The translations under genes were made by a program, and so were the position numbers. From Speluncibacter jeojiensis (GTDB taxonomy: Bacteria > Actinomycetota > Actinomycetes > Mycobacteriales > Mycobacteriaceae), in the NCBI RefSeq assembly GCF_029589495.1, contig NZ_JAAIVF010000008.1:210687-274686 (forward strand): DNA of 64,000 nt, written 5' to 3'. The number at the start of each line of letters is the position of its first letter. Position 1 is the stretch's first letter. Shown in pieces: positions 33,501 to 41,741 of the stretch. Below the pieces are notes generated by a model. That model saw nothing but the letters and a program-made list of their open reading frames with translations, ran no database searches and was not told the DNA's origin.

Positions 33501-35211
33501 CGAGGACGCGGCGCGGCTGCGCGATGCGCTGGGGGTGCCGCTGCCGATCGGCGTCCCGACGGCGTTCATCGAACCGGTCGCCGACCCGCTGGGCGACCTG
33601 ATCGGCCGGTTCGCCCGCACCCACGGCCCGTTCACGGTCGACGAGGTGGCCGCCCGGTTCGGTCTGGGCACAGCGGTCGCCCGCGACGCGCTGGTCCGGC
33701 TGGCCGCCGACAAGCGGGTGCTCGAGGGGGAGTTCCGCCCCGAACTGGCCGGCAGCGAATGGTGCGACGCGGAGGTGCTGCGGCGGCTGCGACGGCGCTC
33801 GCTCGCCGCCGCCCGCGAGGAGATCGAACCGGTCAGCGCCGCCGCGCTGGGACGGTTCCTGCCCGACTGGCAGCACGTCGGTCGGCAGGCCCGCGGGCTC
33901 GACGGCGTGGTCGCGGTGGTCGAACAGCTTGCGGGCGCACCGATTCCGGCGTCGGCGTGGGAGTCGCTGGTGCTGCCGCAGCGGGTGGCGGACTACCGTC
34001 CCGGCATGCTCGACGAGCTCACCGCCACCGGCGAATTGGTGTGGTCGGGGACCGGGGCAATCTCGGGTCGCGACGGCTGGGTCGCGCTGCACCTGGCAGA
34101 CACCGCGCCGCTGACCCTCGTCCCGCCCGCCGAACTCGAACTCGCCGCGTTGCACACCGCGATCGTCGACGTGCTCGGCGGCGGGGGTGCGTACTTCTTC
34201 CGCCAACTCGCCGACCAGCTAGGGCCGGAGGTCGACGATGCCGCGACCGTCGCCGCGCTGTGGGACCTGGTGTGGGCGGGGCGGGTCAGCAACGACACGC
34301 TGGCCCCGGTGCGGGCGCTGCTGCACGGGACAGTGCGGTCCACGCCGAGCCACCGGGTGCCGCGGCGGGCCCCGCGCGCCCGGGTGTACGGCCGGGCCGC
34401 CCGGCTCTCGGCCGCGGCGCTGCCCACCCGGACCGGCCCGCCGACCGCCGCCGGCCGCTGGTCGCTGCTGCCGGCCGTCGAACCGGACCCGACGATCCGC
34501 GCGCACGCGCAGGCCGAGCAACTGCTCGACCGGTACGGCGTGGTCACCCGCGGCGCGGTCGTGGCGGAGGAGATCCCCGGCGGGTTCGCGTCGATGTACA
34601 AGGTGCTCAGCGGCTTCGAGGACGGCGGGCGGTGTCGGCGCGGCTACTTCGTCGCGGGCCTCGGCGGCGCCCAGTTCGCCACCTCGGCGGTCGTCGACCG
34701 GTTGCGCGGTCACGGCGACCGCCTCGACCAGACCGAGCCGCTGCGCTGCGCGATCACCCTGGCCGCGTGCGATCCGGCGAACCCGTACGGCGCAGCGCTG
34801 GCCTGGCCCACCCGCCCGGACCCTGCCGCGGGGGACGTCGCGTCCGGTGACAGGGGTGTCGGGCACCGGCCGGGGCGAAAGGCCGGGGGACTGGTCGTGC
34901 TCGTCGACGGCGAACTGGTGCTGTTCGTCGAGCGCGGCGGCAAGACGCTGCTGACCTTCGCCGACGGACCGGACACGCTGCACGCCGCGGCGCAGTCGTT
35001 GGCCGACACTGTCATCGAGGGTGCTGTCGACAAGGTGGTCGTCGAGAAGGTCGACGGGCAGTCCGTGCACGCGAGCGCGCTGGCGGCGACATTGACCGAG
35101 GTGGGCTTCTCGGCGACACCCCGGGGTTTGCGGTTGCGCTATGCGCCGGGGCTGCGGCTGACACCCGCCCGGCAACCTCAACAGGGGCGGGACGGCCGTG
35201 CCCGAGGGTGA
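30568..35211 (+). CDS. lhr: Lhr-type ATP-dependent DNA helicase
   Basis: A 1547-residue superfamily 2 helicase, the size of mycobacterial Lhr. Walker A is APTGSGKT near residue 48, motif II DEVH (VDEVHAVAG), motif III LSATVRPHEE, motif V VVATSSLELGIDMG and motif VI QRIGRAGH. The remaining two thirds hold the winged-helix and the long Lhr C-terminal domain. Lhr translocates 3'-5' on single-stranded DNA and unwinds RNA:DNA hybrids; in mycobacteria it is DNA-damage inducible. It overlaps nei2 by 14 nt, the same order as Rv3296-Rv3297. The ATG is preceded by CACGAT 6 nt away, so it may be leaderless; a much longer upstream frame is not supported by homology. Confidence 0.92.
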   Translation: MPDALDRFTAPTREWFLGAFDGPTPAQLGAWESIGGGAHTLVVAPTGSGKTLAAFLWELDKLSARAERVRGTKVLYVSPLKALAVDVERNLRAPLVGITQTAKRLGVEPPEITVGVRSGDTTPADRRALVKSPPDILITTPESLFLMLTSAARQTLATVDTVIVDEVHAVAGTKRGAHLALSLERLDLLTERPVQRIGLSATVRPHEEVGRFLVGGAPIRIVAPPAAKTFDLSVRVPVADMTELGTDGGSDGLSGGDARVPQQGSIWPHVEEQITDLVLAHRSSIVFANSRRLAERLTARLNEVYAERLGDPVDLDHAPPALLGASTDVIHGASPLLARAHHGSVSKDQRALIEDDLKSGRLRCVVATSSLELGIDMGAVDLVVQVEAPPSVASGLQRIGRAGHQVGEVSRGVLFPKHRTDLIHCAVTAARMVAGQIEALAVPANPLDILAQQTVAATALEPIDVDEWFDTVRRSGSFATLPRSAYEATLDLLAGRYPSDEFAELRPRVVWDRDAGTLTGRPGAQRLAVTSGGAIPDRGLFAVFMVGEGGSRVGELDEEMVYESRVGDVFALGATSWRIEEITHDRVLVSPAYGLPGRLPFWHGDGLGRPAELGQALGAFLRESAAADPEQLRSKLGDDGLDENAAANLVALIGEQATCTGRVPSDRTLLVERFRDELGDWRLVLHSPYGRPVHAPWALAIGARLQQRYGIDAAPTASDDGIIVRLPDMEDEPPGADLFVFDRNEIEDVVTEQVGGSSLFASRFRECAARALLLPRRNPGKRAPLWQQRQRSAQLLDVARRYPQFPILLETVRECLQDVYDLPSLRELLGRVERRQVRIAEVETATPSPFAAALLFGYVGEFMYEGDSPLAERRAAALSLDTSLLAELLGRVELRELLDPAVIEQTEQELQRLTPERHARDAEGVADLLRLLGPLTDHELRARSNAVGDGATAWAQELVDAKRALRVGFAGRHWWSAIEDAARLRDALGVPLPIGVPTAFIEPVADPLGDLIGRFARTHGPFTVDEVAARFGLGTAVARDALVRLAADKRVLEGEFRPELAGSEWCDAEVLRRLRRRSLAAAREEIEPVSAAALGRFLPDWQHVGRQARGLDGVVAVVEQLAGAPIPASAWESLVLPQRVADYRPGMLDELTATGELVWSGTGAISGRDGWVALHLADTAPLTLVPPAELELAALHTAIVDVLGGGGAYFFRQLADQLGPEVDDAATVAALWDLVWAGRVSNDTLAPVRALLHGTVRSTPSHRVPRRAPRARVYGRAARLSAAALPTRTGPPTAAGRWSLLPAVEPDPTIRAHAQAEQLLDRYGVVTRGAVVAEEIPGGFASMYKVLSGFEDGGRCRRGYFVAGLGGAQFATSAVVDRLRGHGDRLDQTEPLRCAITLAACDPANPYGAALAWPTRPDPAAGDVASGDRGVGHRPGRKAGGLVVLVDGELVLFVERGGKTLLTFADGPDTLHAAAQSLADTVIEGAVDKVVVEKVDGQSVHASALAATLTEVGFSATPRGLRLRYAPGLRLTPARQPQQGRDGRARG

Positions 35212-35977
35212 CACCGTCTGGCAGGCCGCACGGTTGCTGGACCGGGCACTGTCGGGAAAGACGCTGCGCCGGTGCGACATCCGCGTCCCCACCTTCGCCA
35301 CCGTCGACCTCGCCGGGCAGGTCGTGGATTCGGCGGTCAGCCGCGGCAAGCATCTGCTCATCCGGGTCGGCGACTTCGACGTGCACACGCATCTGAAGAT
35401 GGAAGGCCAATGGCAGATCCACCCGGTGGGCTCACGCTGGCGCCGTCCCGCCCACCAGGCGCGGATCGTATTCGCGACCGACGACGTCGAGGCCGTCGGC
35501 TTCTCACTCGGCGTCACCGAGGTGTTCGCACGCGCCGAGGAATCGGAGCGGCTGGCCTACCTCGGGCCCGACCTGCTCGGCCCCGACTGGGACCCGGCGC
35601 GCGCGGTGCGCAACCTGCGCGCCGACCCGGACCGACTCATCGGCACGACCCTGCTCGACCAGCGCAACCTGGCGGGGATCGGTAACGAGTACCTGGCCGA
35701 GGTGTGTTTTCTGCGCGGCGTGGACCCGCGGCGGCCGGCCGGTGAGGTCGGCGATGTAACTGCGTTGGTGGACCTCGCGCACCGGCTGTTCACCGCGAAC
35801 CGGGACCGCCCGATCCGGACCACCACCGGCGACACGCGACGCGGCCGGCGCACCTGGGTGTACGGCCGGGCGAACCTACCGTGCCGACGGTGCGGCACCA
35901 CGATCGAGACCGGGATGCTGGGCGACGATCCGACGCGCGAGCGCCGGCTGTTCGTGTGCCCGCACTGCCAGCGGTGA
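35198..35977 (+). CDS. nei2: endonuclease VIII-type DNA glycosylase (Nei2)
   Basis: A 259-residue Fpg/Nei-family glycosylase. After removal of Met the Pro nucleophile and Glu are at the N-terminus (MPEGD). The conserved Lys lies in SRGKHLLI (about residue 52), the void-filling/HhH region in GTTLLDQRNLAGIGNEYLAEV, and a C-terminal zinc finger in CRRCGTTIETG...CPHC. It removes oxidised pyrimidines and nicks the abasic site. The GTG start lies inside the end of lhr, so the two are co-translated; this pairing is conserved in mycobacteria and suggests joint work in base damage repair. Confidence 0.92.
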   Translation: MPEGDTVWQAARLLDRALSGKTLRRCDIRVPTFATVDLAGQVVDSAVSRGKHLLIRVGDFDVHTHLKMEGQWQIHPVGSRWRRPAHQARIVFATDDVEAVGFSLGVTEVFARAEESERLAYLGPDLLGPDWDPARAVRNLRADPDRLIGTTLLDQRNLAGIGNEYLAEVCFLRGVDPRRPAGEVGDVTALVDLAHRLFTANRDRPIRTTTGDTRRGRRTWVYGRANLPCRRCGTTIETGMLGDDPTRERRLFVCPHCQR

Positions 35978-35984
35978 GGACCGC

Positions 35985-36596
35985 TCAGTTCAGGGTGAAG
36001 TCGCTGTCTGACACGGTGAATCCGTGCCCGTGCTCGTCGTGGCACGAGACGGTGTCGGCGCTCTCGGCGGTGCAGTCCAGTCCGGCAGCGGCCAGCGACT
36101 GGCCGACCGGCAGCGGCTTGGCGGTGCCGTCGACGCGAAGGAACTTCGGGTCGCCGGCGTTGAGGAACTGCGCCGCCGAGCCGACGGTCACCTGCACGGT
36201 GTTGGGGGCGGTCGGCGAACCCGAGCCGTTCGAGCCGGATACCTTCGGCGCGTCCGGCGGGATCGCACCGTGGCAGCCGGCCACCACCGGGGTGTCGGTG
36301 AACAGGCCGCACTGGAACTTCCCATCGGGGCTGGTGAAGTAGTAGAGGCCCGGTTGCTCGCCGGCGAATGCGGTCAGTGCGGTGTCGTCGGCCGCGGTCG
36401 TCGTCGGTGCGGCAGTGGTCGTCGGCACGACGGGGGCGACGACTGGTGCGGGGGCGGCGGCGGTGGTCATCGGTGCGGCGGTCGCGGCCGAGGTCGTGTC
36501 GGACGAGCCCGGCAGCATCACCACGCACGCCACGAGTGCACCCACTGCGGCCGCCCCCGACACCACGATGACGCGTGTTCGCGTGACCTCAACCAT
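35985..36596 (-). CDS. membrane-anchored or secreted conserved protein
   Basis: A 203-residue protein with a single N-terminal membrane segment (VIVVSGAAAVGALVACVVML), a ~40-residue Ala/Thr/Pro linker and a C-terminal domain. That domain has Cys residues in patterns (SPDGKFQCGLF, VVAGCHGAIPPDAP, LDCTAESADTVSCHDEHGHGFTVSDSDF) found in many exported mycobacterial proteins of unknown function. The start at 36596 is chosen because TACGAT lies exactly 7 nt upstream (minus strand 36609-36604). It converges with nei2 (7 nt between stops). Confidence 0.7.
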   Translation of the reverse strand: MVEVTRTRVIVVSGAAAVGALVACVVMLPGSSDTTSAATAAPMTTAAAPAPVVAPVVPTTTAAPTTTAADDTALTAFAGEQPGLYYFTSPDGKFQCGLFTDTPVVAGCHGAIPPDAPKVSGSNGSGSPTAPNTVQVTVGSAAQFLNAGDPKFLRVDGTAKPLPVGQSLAAAGLDCTAESADTVSCHDEHGHGFTVSDSDFTLN

Positions 36597-36668
36597 GCCT
36601 GGCATCGTAAGCGTGCGTTGCCGAGTGCCCGTGCGGCGGCCCGTTGGCCGTCCTGACAGGCCGGTCGC

Positions 36669-37455
36669 TCACCCGGCGGGCGATCCCGGCCCGCACACCG
36701 CGTCGACGAGCGCAGGCAGCGCGTGAGCGGCGGTGTCCCGGCACACGTGGTGGACCGCGTCGGACAGCCCGGTCTGCTCGGGATTGATCTCGACGACCGT
36801 GGCACCCGACCTCGCCGCCCGCAACGGGAGTTCGGCGGCGGGATAGACGACCGCGGACGTGCCGACCACGACCATCAGGTCGCAGTCGTCCGCCGCCGAG
36901 ACGGCGGTCGCCCAGGCATCCCGGGGCAACTCCTCGCCGAACCAGACCACCCCAGGCCTGATCGGGCCACCGCACGCCGTGCACGCAGGCGGCTCGACCC
37001 GTTCGGCCGGCTCGGCGGTTGCAGCCGATACCAGGCCGTCGGCGGGGTGCCCGCAAACGCTGCACCGCGGCGCGAACAGGCTGCCGTGCAGATGCGCGTC
37101 GACCGCCGATCCGGCGCGCTCGTGCAGGTCGTCGACGTTCTGGGTGATCACCGTCAACTCGGCCGCGCAGGCCCAGCGGGCCAGCGCGAGGTGACCGGCG
37201 TTCGGCCGCACCCGGCCGCACCTGCGCGGCGCGCCACTGATACCAGGCCCACACCAGCGCGCGGTCGCGCGCCCAGCCCTCGGGGGAGGCGAGCTCGGTT
37301 GGGTCGAACCGCTCCCACAGCCCGGTCTGGGCGTCGCGGAAGGTGGCGATGCCGCTCTCGGCGCTCATCCCCGCACCGCTGAAGACCGTGACGCGCCGGG
37401 CCCGTTGCGCGGCCGCCACCAACGCGGGATCGAGGGAGGGTTCAATGGAGGTCAT
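36669..37455 (-). pseudogene. SIR2-family NAD-dependent deacylase (CobB-like), frameshifted
   Basis: Two frames together give a complete sirtuin. The N-terminal part (VTVFSGAGMSAESGIATFRDAQTGLW, the NAD-binding GAGxS motif) is in one frame to about 37222. The C-terminal part (LTVITQNVDDLHERAGS, catalytic His in HLHGSLF, zinc Cys pairs RCSVCG and CTACGG) is in another from about 37211. At the switch the plus strand carries TCGGCCGCAC followed by CCGGCCGCAC (37202-37221), a 10-bp tandem duplication. Removing one copy restores ...QVRPNAGH... in a single frame of 258 codons (787 minus 10 = 777 nt). The gene is therefore inactive as read, unless the duplication is variable or an error. Confidence 0.82.
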
Positions 37456-37491
37456 GGCGACGATTGTGCTCCGCGCGCGGTACCTGCTCCG

Positions 37492-38364
37492 ATGACCGGC
37501 GAACTGCTGCCGCATCCCGCGACCGGCGAACTGTTCCCGTCGCCGGTGCTGCCGGGTGAGGGCTGGCCCGGAGACCCGGCCGACGGACACACCCCGGTCG
37601 CGCACACGGCGCAGGACGTCGGCCGGCTTGCCGACGGCGCCCGGATCGCCGAGCTGGATGCCCGCATCTCGGTGTGCCGGGCCTGCCCGCGGTTGGTGCA
37701 GTGGCGCGAGGACTCGGCCCGCGGCAAACGCCGTTCGTTCGAGGCGCAGCCGTACTGGGGCCGGCCGCTGCCGGGTTTCGGTGACACGTTCCCCAAGCTG
37801 CTGATCGTCGGGCTGGCGCCGGCCGCCAACGGCGGCAACCGGACCGGCCGCATGTTCACCGGCGACCAAGCGGGCGACTGGCTGTTCCGTTCCCTGCACC
37901 GCATCGGCGTGGCCGCCAAGCCGACGGCCGAGAACACAGCGGACGGGCAGAAGCTGTTCGGGGCGCGGATGGTGTCGGCGGTGCGCTGCGCCCCGCCCGC
38001 CAACAAGCCGGACATCACCGAACGCGACTGCTGCGCACAGTGGCTCGACGCCGAGTTCCTGGCCGTGCAGCGCTGGGTGCGGGTCATCGTCGCGCTCGGC
38101 TCGTTCGGCTGGGACGCCTCGCTGCGGATGGTGCGGCGCACGGGCGGCACGGTGCCCACACCCAAGCCGAAGTTCGGCCACGGCGCCCGCGCCGAGTTGC
38201 GCACCGCGGATGGGCAAGCCGTCACGCTGCTGGGCTGCTTCCACCCCAGCCAGCAGAACACCTTCACCCGCAAGCTCACCGAGCCGATGCTCGACGACGT
38301 GTTGACGACCGGCCGCGACCTCGCGGGCCTGTCGTGGGGATGCGGCGGCAGCGCCCCGCGCTGA
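37492..38364 (+). CDS. udgB: family 5 uracil-DNA glycosylase (UdgB)
   Basis: A 290-residue uracil-DNA glycosylase with an Fe-S cluster. VCRACPRLV near residue 56 gives the first cluster Cys residues, VGLAPAANGGNRTGRMFTGD is motif 1 (the UdgB type, with Ala in place of the catalytic polar residue), and HPSQQNTFT motif 2. These enzymes remove uracil, hypoxanthine and ethenocytosine. It is divergent from the broken sirtuin gene, with 36 nt between the starts. It sits in a repair-rich segment after lhr-nei2 and before a NERD helicase. Confidence 0.9.
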   Translation: MTGELLPHPATGELFPSPVLPGEGWPGDPADGHTPVAHTAQDVGRLADGARIAELDARISVCRACPRLVQWREDSARGKRRSFEAQPYWGRPLPGFGDTFPKLLIVGLAPAANGGNRTGRMFTGDQAGDWLFRSLHRIGVAAKPTAENTADGQKLFGARMVSAVRCAPPANKPDITERDCCAQWLDAEFLAVQRWVRVIVALGSFGWDASLRMVRRTGGTVPTPKPKFGHGARAELRTADGQAVTLLGCFHPSQQNTFTRKLTEPMLDDVLTTGRDLAGLSWGCGGSAPR

Positions 38365-38406
38365 GTCCTGCACCGCCGGTTCGGCACTCGTGACAGTATC
38401 GAGCCC

Positions 38407-40083
38407 ATGCCCCGTCACCTTCCGGAGAAGCCGCCGCTTGCCAACAGGGCCGAGGAGACCGTGTGGCGGGCACTGCTCGGTCAACTCGGCGACCGCGATC
38501 TGGTCGTTGCCGGGCAACGGGTGACCGACCGGCTCAAGGACCACGAGATCGACTTCCTGGTGGCGATCGAGGGCGCGGGCATCGTCGCGCTCGAGGTCAA
38601 AGGCGGCGAGGTGTGGCACGACGGCACCGGCTGGAAGCAGGTGCGCGGCGGCCGCGACGCGACCATCCACCCTGTGCGTCAGGCCCGTGAGGCCTGTTAC
38701 GCGCTGCGTTCCTTCGTCGAATCGGATCCGCGATGGACCGGTCGCCGGCTCCATTGGGACCACATGGTCGTGCTGCCGAACACCGAACTGCCCGCCGACT
38801 TCGCACTGCCGGACTGTCCGCGCTGGAAGGTGATCGACCGCACCCAACTCGACCGGTTCGCGTCGCTGCTGTGGGAGCTCGCCCACGACCACGAACTGGG
38901 TCGGCCGCTGGTCACCACCGACGACGTCGATTCGCTGACCGAGGTGCTCGGCGGACGGGGACTGCCGCAGCGCGACGTCGTCTCCCGCGCGCTCGACCAC
39001 GAGGACGCGGCCGATGCGCTCACCGCGCAGCAGGCGATCATCCTCGACGCGGCCCGTCAGCTGCGCCGCATCGAGGTGCGCGGGGGAGCGGGCAGCGGCA
39101 AGACGTTCCTGGCGCTGGAACAGGCACGGCGGCTGGCGCAGTCGGGTCAGCGGGTCGCGCTGGTCTGCTACTCGCACGGTCTGGCGTCGTATCTCAAGCG
39201 GGTCACCGACGCCTGGCCGCGTAAGCAGCGCCCGGCCTATGTCGGCGAGTTCCACGCCCTCGGCAAGCTATGGGGTGCGCCGAAGGGGCCGGACGAGTCG
39301 GTGCGCGGCCCGGAGACCGTGCGCTTTTGGGAGCAGGACCTGCCGAACCAGATGTACGAGCTGGCGCTGGCGCTGGAGTCTGGGCGCCGGTTCGACTCGG
39401 TGGTGGTGGACGAGGCGCAGGATTTCGCCGACGCCTGGTGGCCGCCGATGCTCGCCGCGCTGCGCGACGACGAGGACAGCGGCGTCTTCGTCTTCGGCGA
39501 CGAGGGGCAGCGGGTGTTCGACCGGCAGGGCGTGCCACCGATCCCGCTCGTACCGTTGGCGCTCGACACCAATCTGCGCAACACCCGGCAGATCGCGCAG
39601 AGCTTCAATCCACTTGTCGGACAGCGGATGCGGCTACTCGGTGGCGACGGGCCGGACGTGAGTTTCGTGTCGTGCCGCGGGTTGGACGCGCTGGCGGTGG
39701 CCGACGACCAGATCGACGTGCTGCTCGACGCCGGGTGGCGGCCCGAGGACGTCGCGCTGCTGTCTACGGGCAGCCGGCATCCCGAACAGGTCGGTCGCCA
39801 GCAGCTCGGCAACGAGGCGTACTGGGAAAGCTTCTGGGACACCGATCAGGTGTTCTACGGCCACGTGCTGGGATTCAAGGGGCTCGAACGCCGCGCTGTC
39901 GTGCTGGCCGTGAACGAGTCGGAGCCGCAGGAACGTTCGCGCGAGCGACTGTACGTCGGGCTCTCCCGCGCCCGCGATCAGCTGATCGTGTGCGGCGACC
40001 CGAACCTGGTCTGCGAGGTCGGCGGTCCCGAACTGATGCGCCGGCTGGGATCGGTCGCCGGTGTGACCGTGCCGTCGGTGTGA
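38407..40083 (+). CDS. NERD nuclease-UvrD/SF1 helicase fusion
   Basis: A 558-residue protein. Residues ~10-120 form a NERD (nuclease-related) domain: a conserved Asp in EIDFLVAIEGAG and EVKGG give the PD-(D/E)XK-like core. Residues ~210-550 form an SF1 helicase: Walker A GGAGSGKTFLA, motif II VVVDEAQDFAD, motif III-IV FGDEGQRVFDRQG and NLRNTRQIAQ, C-terminal LYVGLSRARDQLIV. The accessory 2B subdomain is short. Such proteins appear near repair or defence genes; the exact task is unknown. A CAGTAT hexamer 7 nt before the ATG may be a leaderless -10. Confidence 0.87.
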   Translation: MPRHLPEKPPLANRAEETVWRALLGQLGDRDLVVAGQRVTDRLKDHEIDFLVAIEGAGIVALEVKGGEVWHDGTGWKQVRGGRDATIHPVRQAREACYALRSFVESDPRWTGRRLHWDHMVVLPNTELPADFALPDCPRWKVIDRTQLDRFASLLWELAHDHELGRPLVTTDDVDSLTEVLGGRGLPQRDVVSRALDHEDAADALTAQQAIILDAARQLRRIEVRGGAGSGKTFLALEQARRLAQSGQRVALVCYSHGLASYLKRVTDAWPRKQRPAYVGEFHALGKLWGAPKGPDESVRGPETVRFWEQDLPNQMYELALALESGRRFDSVVVDEAQDFADAWWPPMLAALRDDEDSGVFVFGDEGQRVFDRQGVPPIPLVPLALDTNLRNTRQIAQSFNPLVGQRMRLLGGDGPDVSFVSCRGLDALAVADDQIDVLLDAGWRPEDVALLSTGSRHPEQVGRQQLGNEAYWESFWDTDQVFYGHVLGFKGLERRAVVLAVNESEPQERSRERLYVGLSRARDQLIVCGDPNLVCEVGGPELMRRLGSVAGVTVPSV

Positions 40084-40117
40084 CCGTGCCCGTCGACGTA
40101 GCGGTGCCGGCGACCGC

Positions 40118-41170
40118 TCAGCTGTCCTCGACGTAGCGCAGCACGCCGAGCATCGCGTGCTCGTCGACGTCCCGCGGATCCGCCATCGTGCAGCGCGCCA
40201 GCCGGGCGCGGATCGCGTCACCATCGATGCCCGACCCGATCAGCACCAGCGCGGTGGCCCGGGGTTCGTCGCGCTCCCACCTCGACCGCTCGAACCGCAC
40301 GAAGCGCCCGACAGTCTGCACGGTGAACTTGTCGCGGTGCCCGGGCAACCCGAAGTGCACGAACCCCTTGATCCGGTACAGCCCGGCGGGCTGCTCCTCG
40401 AGGAACTCCGCGAACCGTCGCGGGTGCACCGGGTCGTCCGCGGTGAACTCGACGCTCTGGTAGCCGGCGTGCAGGTGCCCAGAGTGGTCCCCGTCGTCGC
40501 GGTCGCTGTCTTCGCTGTCGTGCACCTCGGCCCACAGCTCGTCGAGCGTCAGCTGTCGTGGTCCGTCAAACGCCGGACGCGCCCGCGCGTCGAACAGCAG
40601 GCCCGGATCGATGCGGCCGTGTACTGCCTCGAGAACCGGTGCGCCGGAGGTCAGTTCGCGCACCGTGGCCAGCACCGCGCGACGATCCTCGTCGCCGACC
40701 CGGTCGATCTTGCCCAATATCACCAGGTCCGCCATCCGCAGGTGCTGGTCGATCTCGGGGTGGACGGCGCGGGTCGCGGGGAACTCCGCCGCGTCGACCA
40801 CCTGCACCAGTCCGCCGTAGCGCACCCCGCCGTGGTCGCTGCCGAGGATCATCCGGATCAGGTTGCGCGGCTCGGCGAGACCGCTGGCCTCGACGACGAT
40901 GACGTCGATGTCGGCCGCCGGCTCGGCCAGCCGGCCGAGCATCTCGTCCATGTCGCCGCCGTCGACAGCGCAGCACATGCAGCCGTTGCCGAGCGAGACC
41001 ATCGAATCGACCTGCCCGGCCACCAGCATGGCGTCGATGTTGATCGCGCCGAAGTCGTTGACGATCACCCCGACCCGCACCCCCATGCGGTTGCGCAGCA
41101 GGTGATTGAGCAGCGTCGTCTTGCCCGAGCCCAGGAATCCGGTGAGCACGACGACCGGGATCCGCCTCAC
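40118..41170 (-). CDS. CobW/G3E-family GTPase (metal chaperone)
   Basis: A 350-residue P-loop GTPase of the COG0523 type. Walker A is [15 protein letters not shown] (near residue 8), the metal-binding CxCC motif GCMCCAV near residue 67, and G3/G4 regions follow ([20 protein letters not shown] with GKID in place of NKxD). A His/Asp-rich linker ([20 protein letters not shown]) before the CobW C-terminal domain is typical of zinc-responsive members. It is expected to hand zinc or another metal to target proteins when the metal is scarce. The GTG start overlaps the DUF309 gene by 4 nt (GTGA). No Zur box was searched. Confidence 0.85.
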   Translation of the reverse strand: MRRIPVVVLTGFLGSGKTTLLNHLLRNRMGVRVGVIVNDFGAINIDAMLVAGQVDSMVSLGNGCMCCAVDGGDMDEMLGRLAEPAADIDVIVVEASGLAEPRNLIRMILGSDHGGVRYGGLVQVVDAAEFPATRAVHPEIDQHLRMADLVILGKIDRVGDEDRRAVLATVRELTSGAPVLEAVHGRIDPGLLFDARARPAFDGPRQLTLDELWAEVHDSEDSDRDDGDHSGHLHAGYQSVEFTADDPVHPRRFAEFLEEQPAGLYRIKGFVHFGLPGHRDKFTVQTVGRFVRFERSRWERDEPRATALVLIGSGIDGDAIRARLARCTMADPRDVDEHAMLGVLRYVEDS

Positions 41171-41733
41171 CGGCCCACCGTCTTCGGTGTCGCGGTCTTC
41201 GGTGTCGCGCGCAGCCGCGGCGGGTCGGTCAGGACCGGCGTTCCCGGTGCAGCGGACTCGGCCTCGAGCCGCCCCGCGAGCGAGCGGGAGAACCCGACCA
41301 GCGTGGCGAGGTCGAGGCCGTACGGGGTGGTCGAGGCCAACGGTTCGAGGCCCTCCACGCAGCGCCGCAGGAGGGCGGCGGCGCCGGACGGGTTGCCGCG
41401 GGCGCAATGGGTGAGACCGACCGCATACTGCGCCAACGCCTTCCACAACCGCTGGTCACGGCGATCGGATTCGGCCGCCGACCTCTTCGCCTGTGTGGCC
41501 TTCCAGGCGTCCTCGAACACCTCGTGCGCGTGGAACGGACGTCCCCCGTCGAGCAGCCGCTGCGCCTCGTCCACGGTCTCGGCGGGGCTGCGGAGCACGC
41601 CCTCCGGTTGACGCGGAACCCCGGTGGAGCCGTACGGAAGGGGGCGGCCCAGGCCGTCCCGGGGCCGGGCGTTGCGGGCCCGCCCGGATGCGTCGCGGTC
41701 CCGGGGGATCCGCCGGATCGGTTCGCCGGCCAT
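41167..41733 (-). CDS. DUF309 protein
   Basis: A 188-residue protein. A basic, Arg/Pro-rich N-terminal ~45 residues ([20 protein letters not shown]) precede a helical DUF309 domain, recognisable by [13 protein letters not shown] and [23 protein letters not shown]. The His-Glu-Trp pattern resembles a metal site, but the family has no defined function. Translational coupling to the CobW gene suggests that it works with or under the metal chaperone. The C-terminal repeat of ATPKT ([10 protein letters not shown]) is encoded by a short tandem repeat in the DNA. Confidence 0.8.
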   Translation of the reverse strand: MAGEPIRRIPRDRDASGRARNARPRDGLGRPLPYGSTGVPRQPEGVLRSPAETVDEAQRLLDGGRPFHAHEVFEDAWKATQAKRSAAESDRRDQRLWKALAQYAVGLTHCARGNPSGAAALLRRCVEGLEPLASTTPYGLDLATLVGFSRSLAGRLEAESAAPGTPVLTDPPRLRATPKTATPKTVGR

Positions 41734-41741
41734 GCCCTCCA

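Noticed and set aside
36589..39255. Very long minus-strand open frame of 888 codons
   Set aside because: It is mostly the antisense of udgB and the NERD helicase, where high GC removes stops. Only the short sirtuin part is real, and that continues in another frame.
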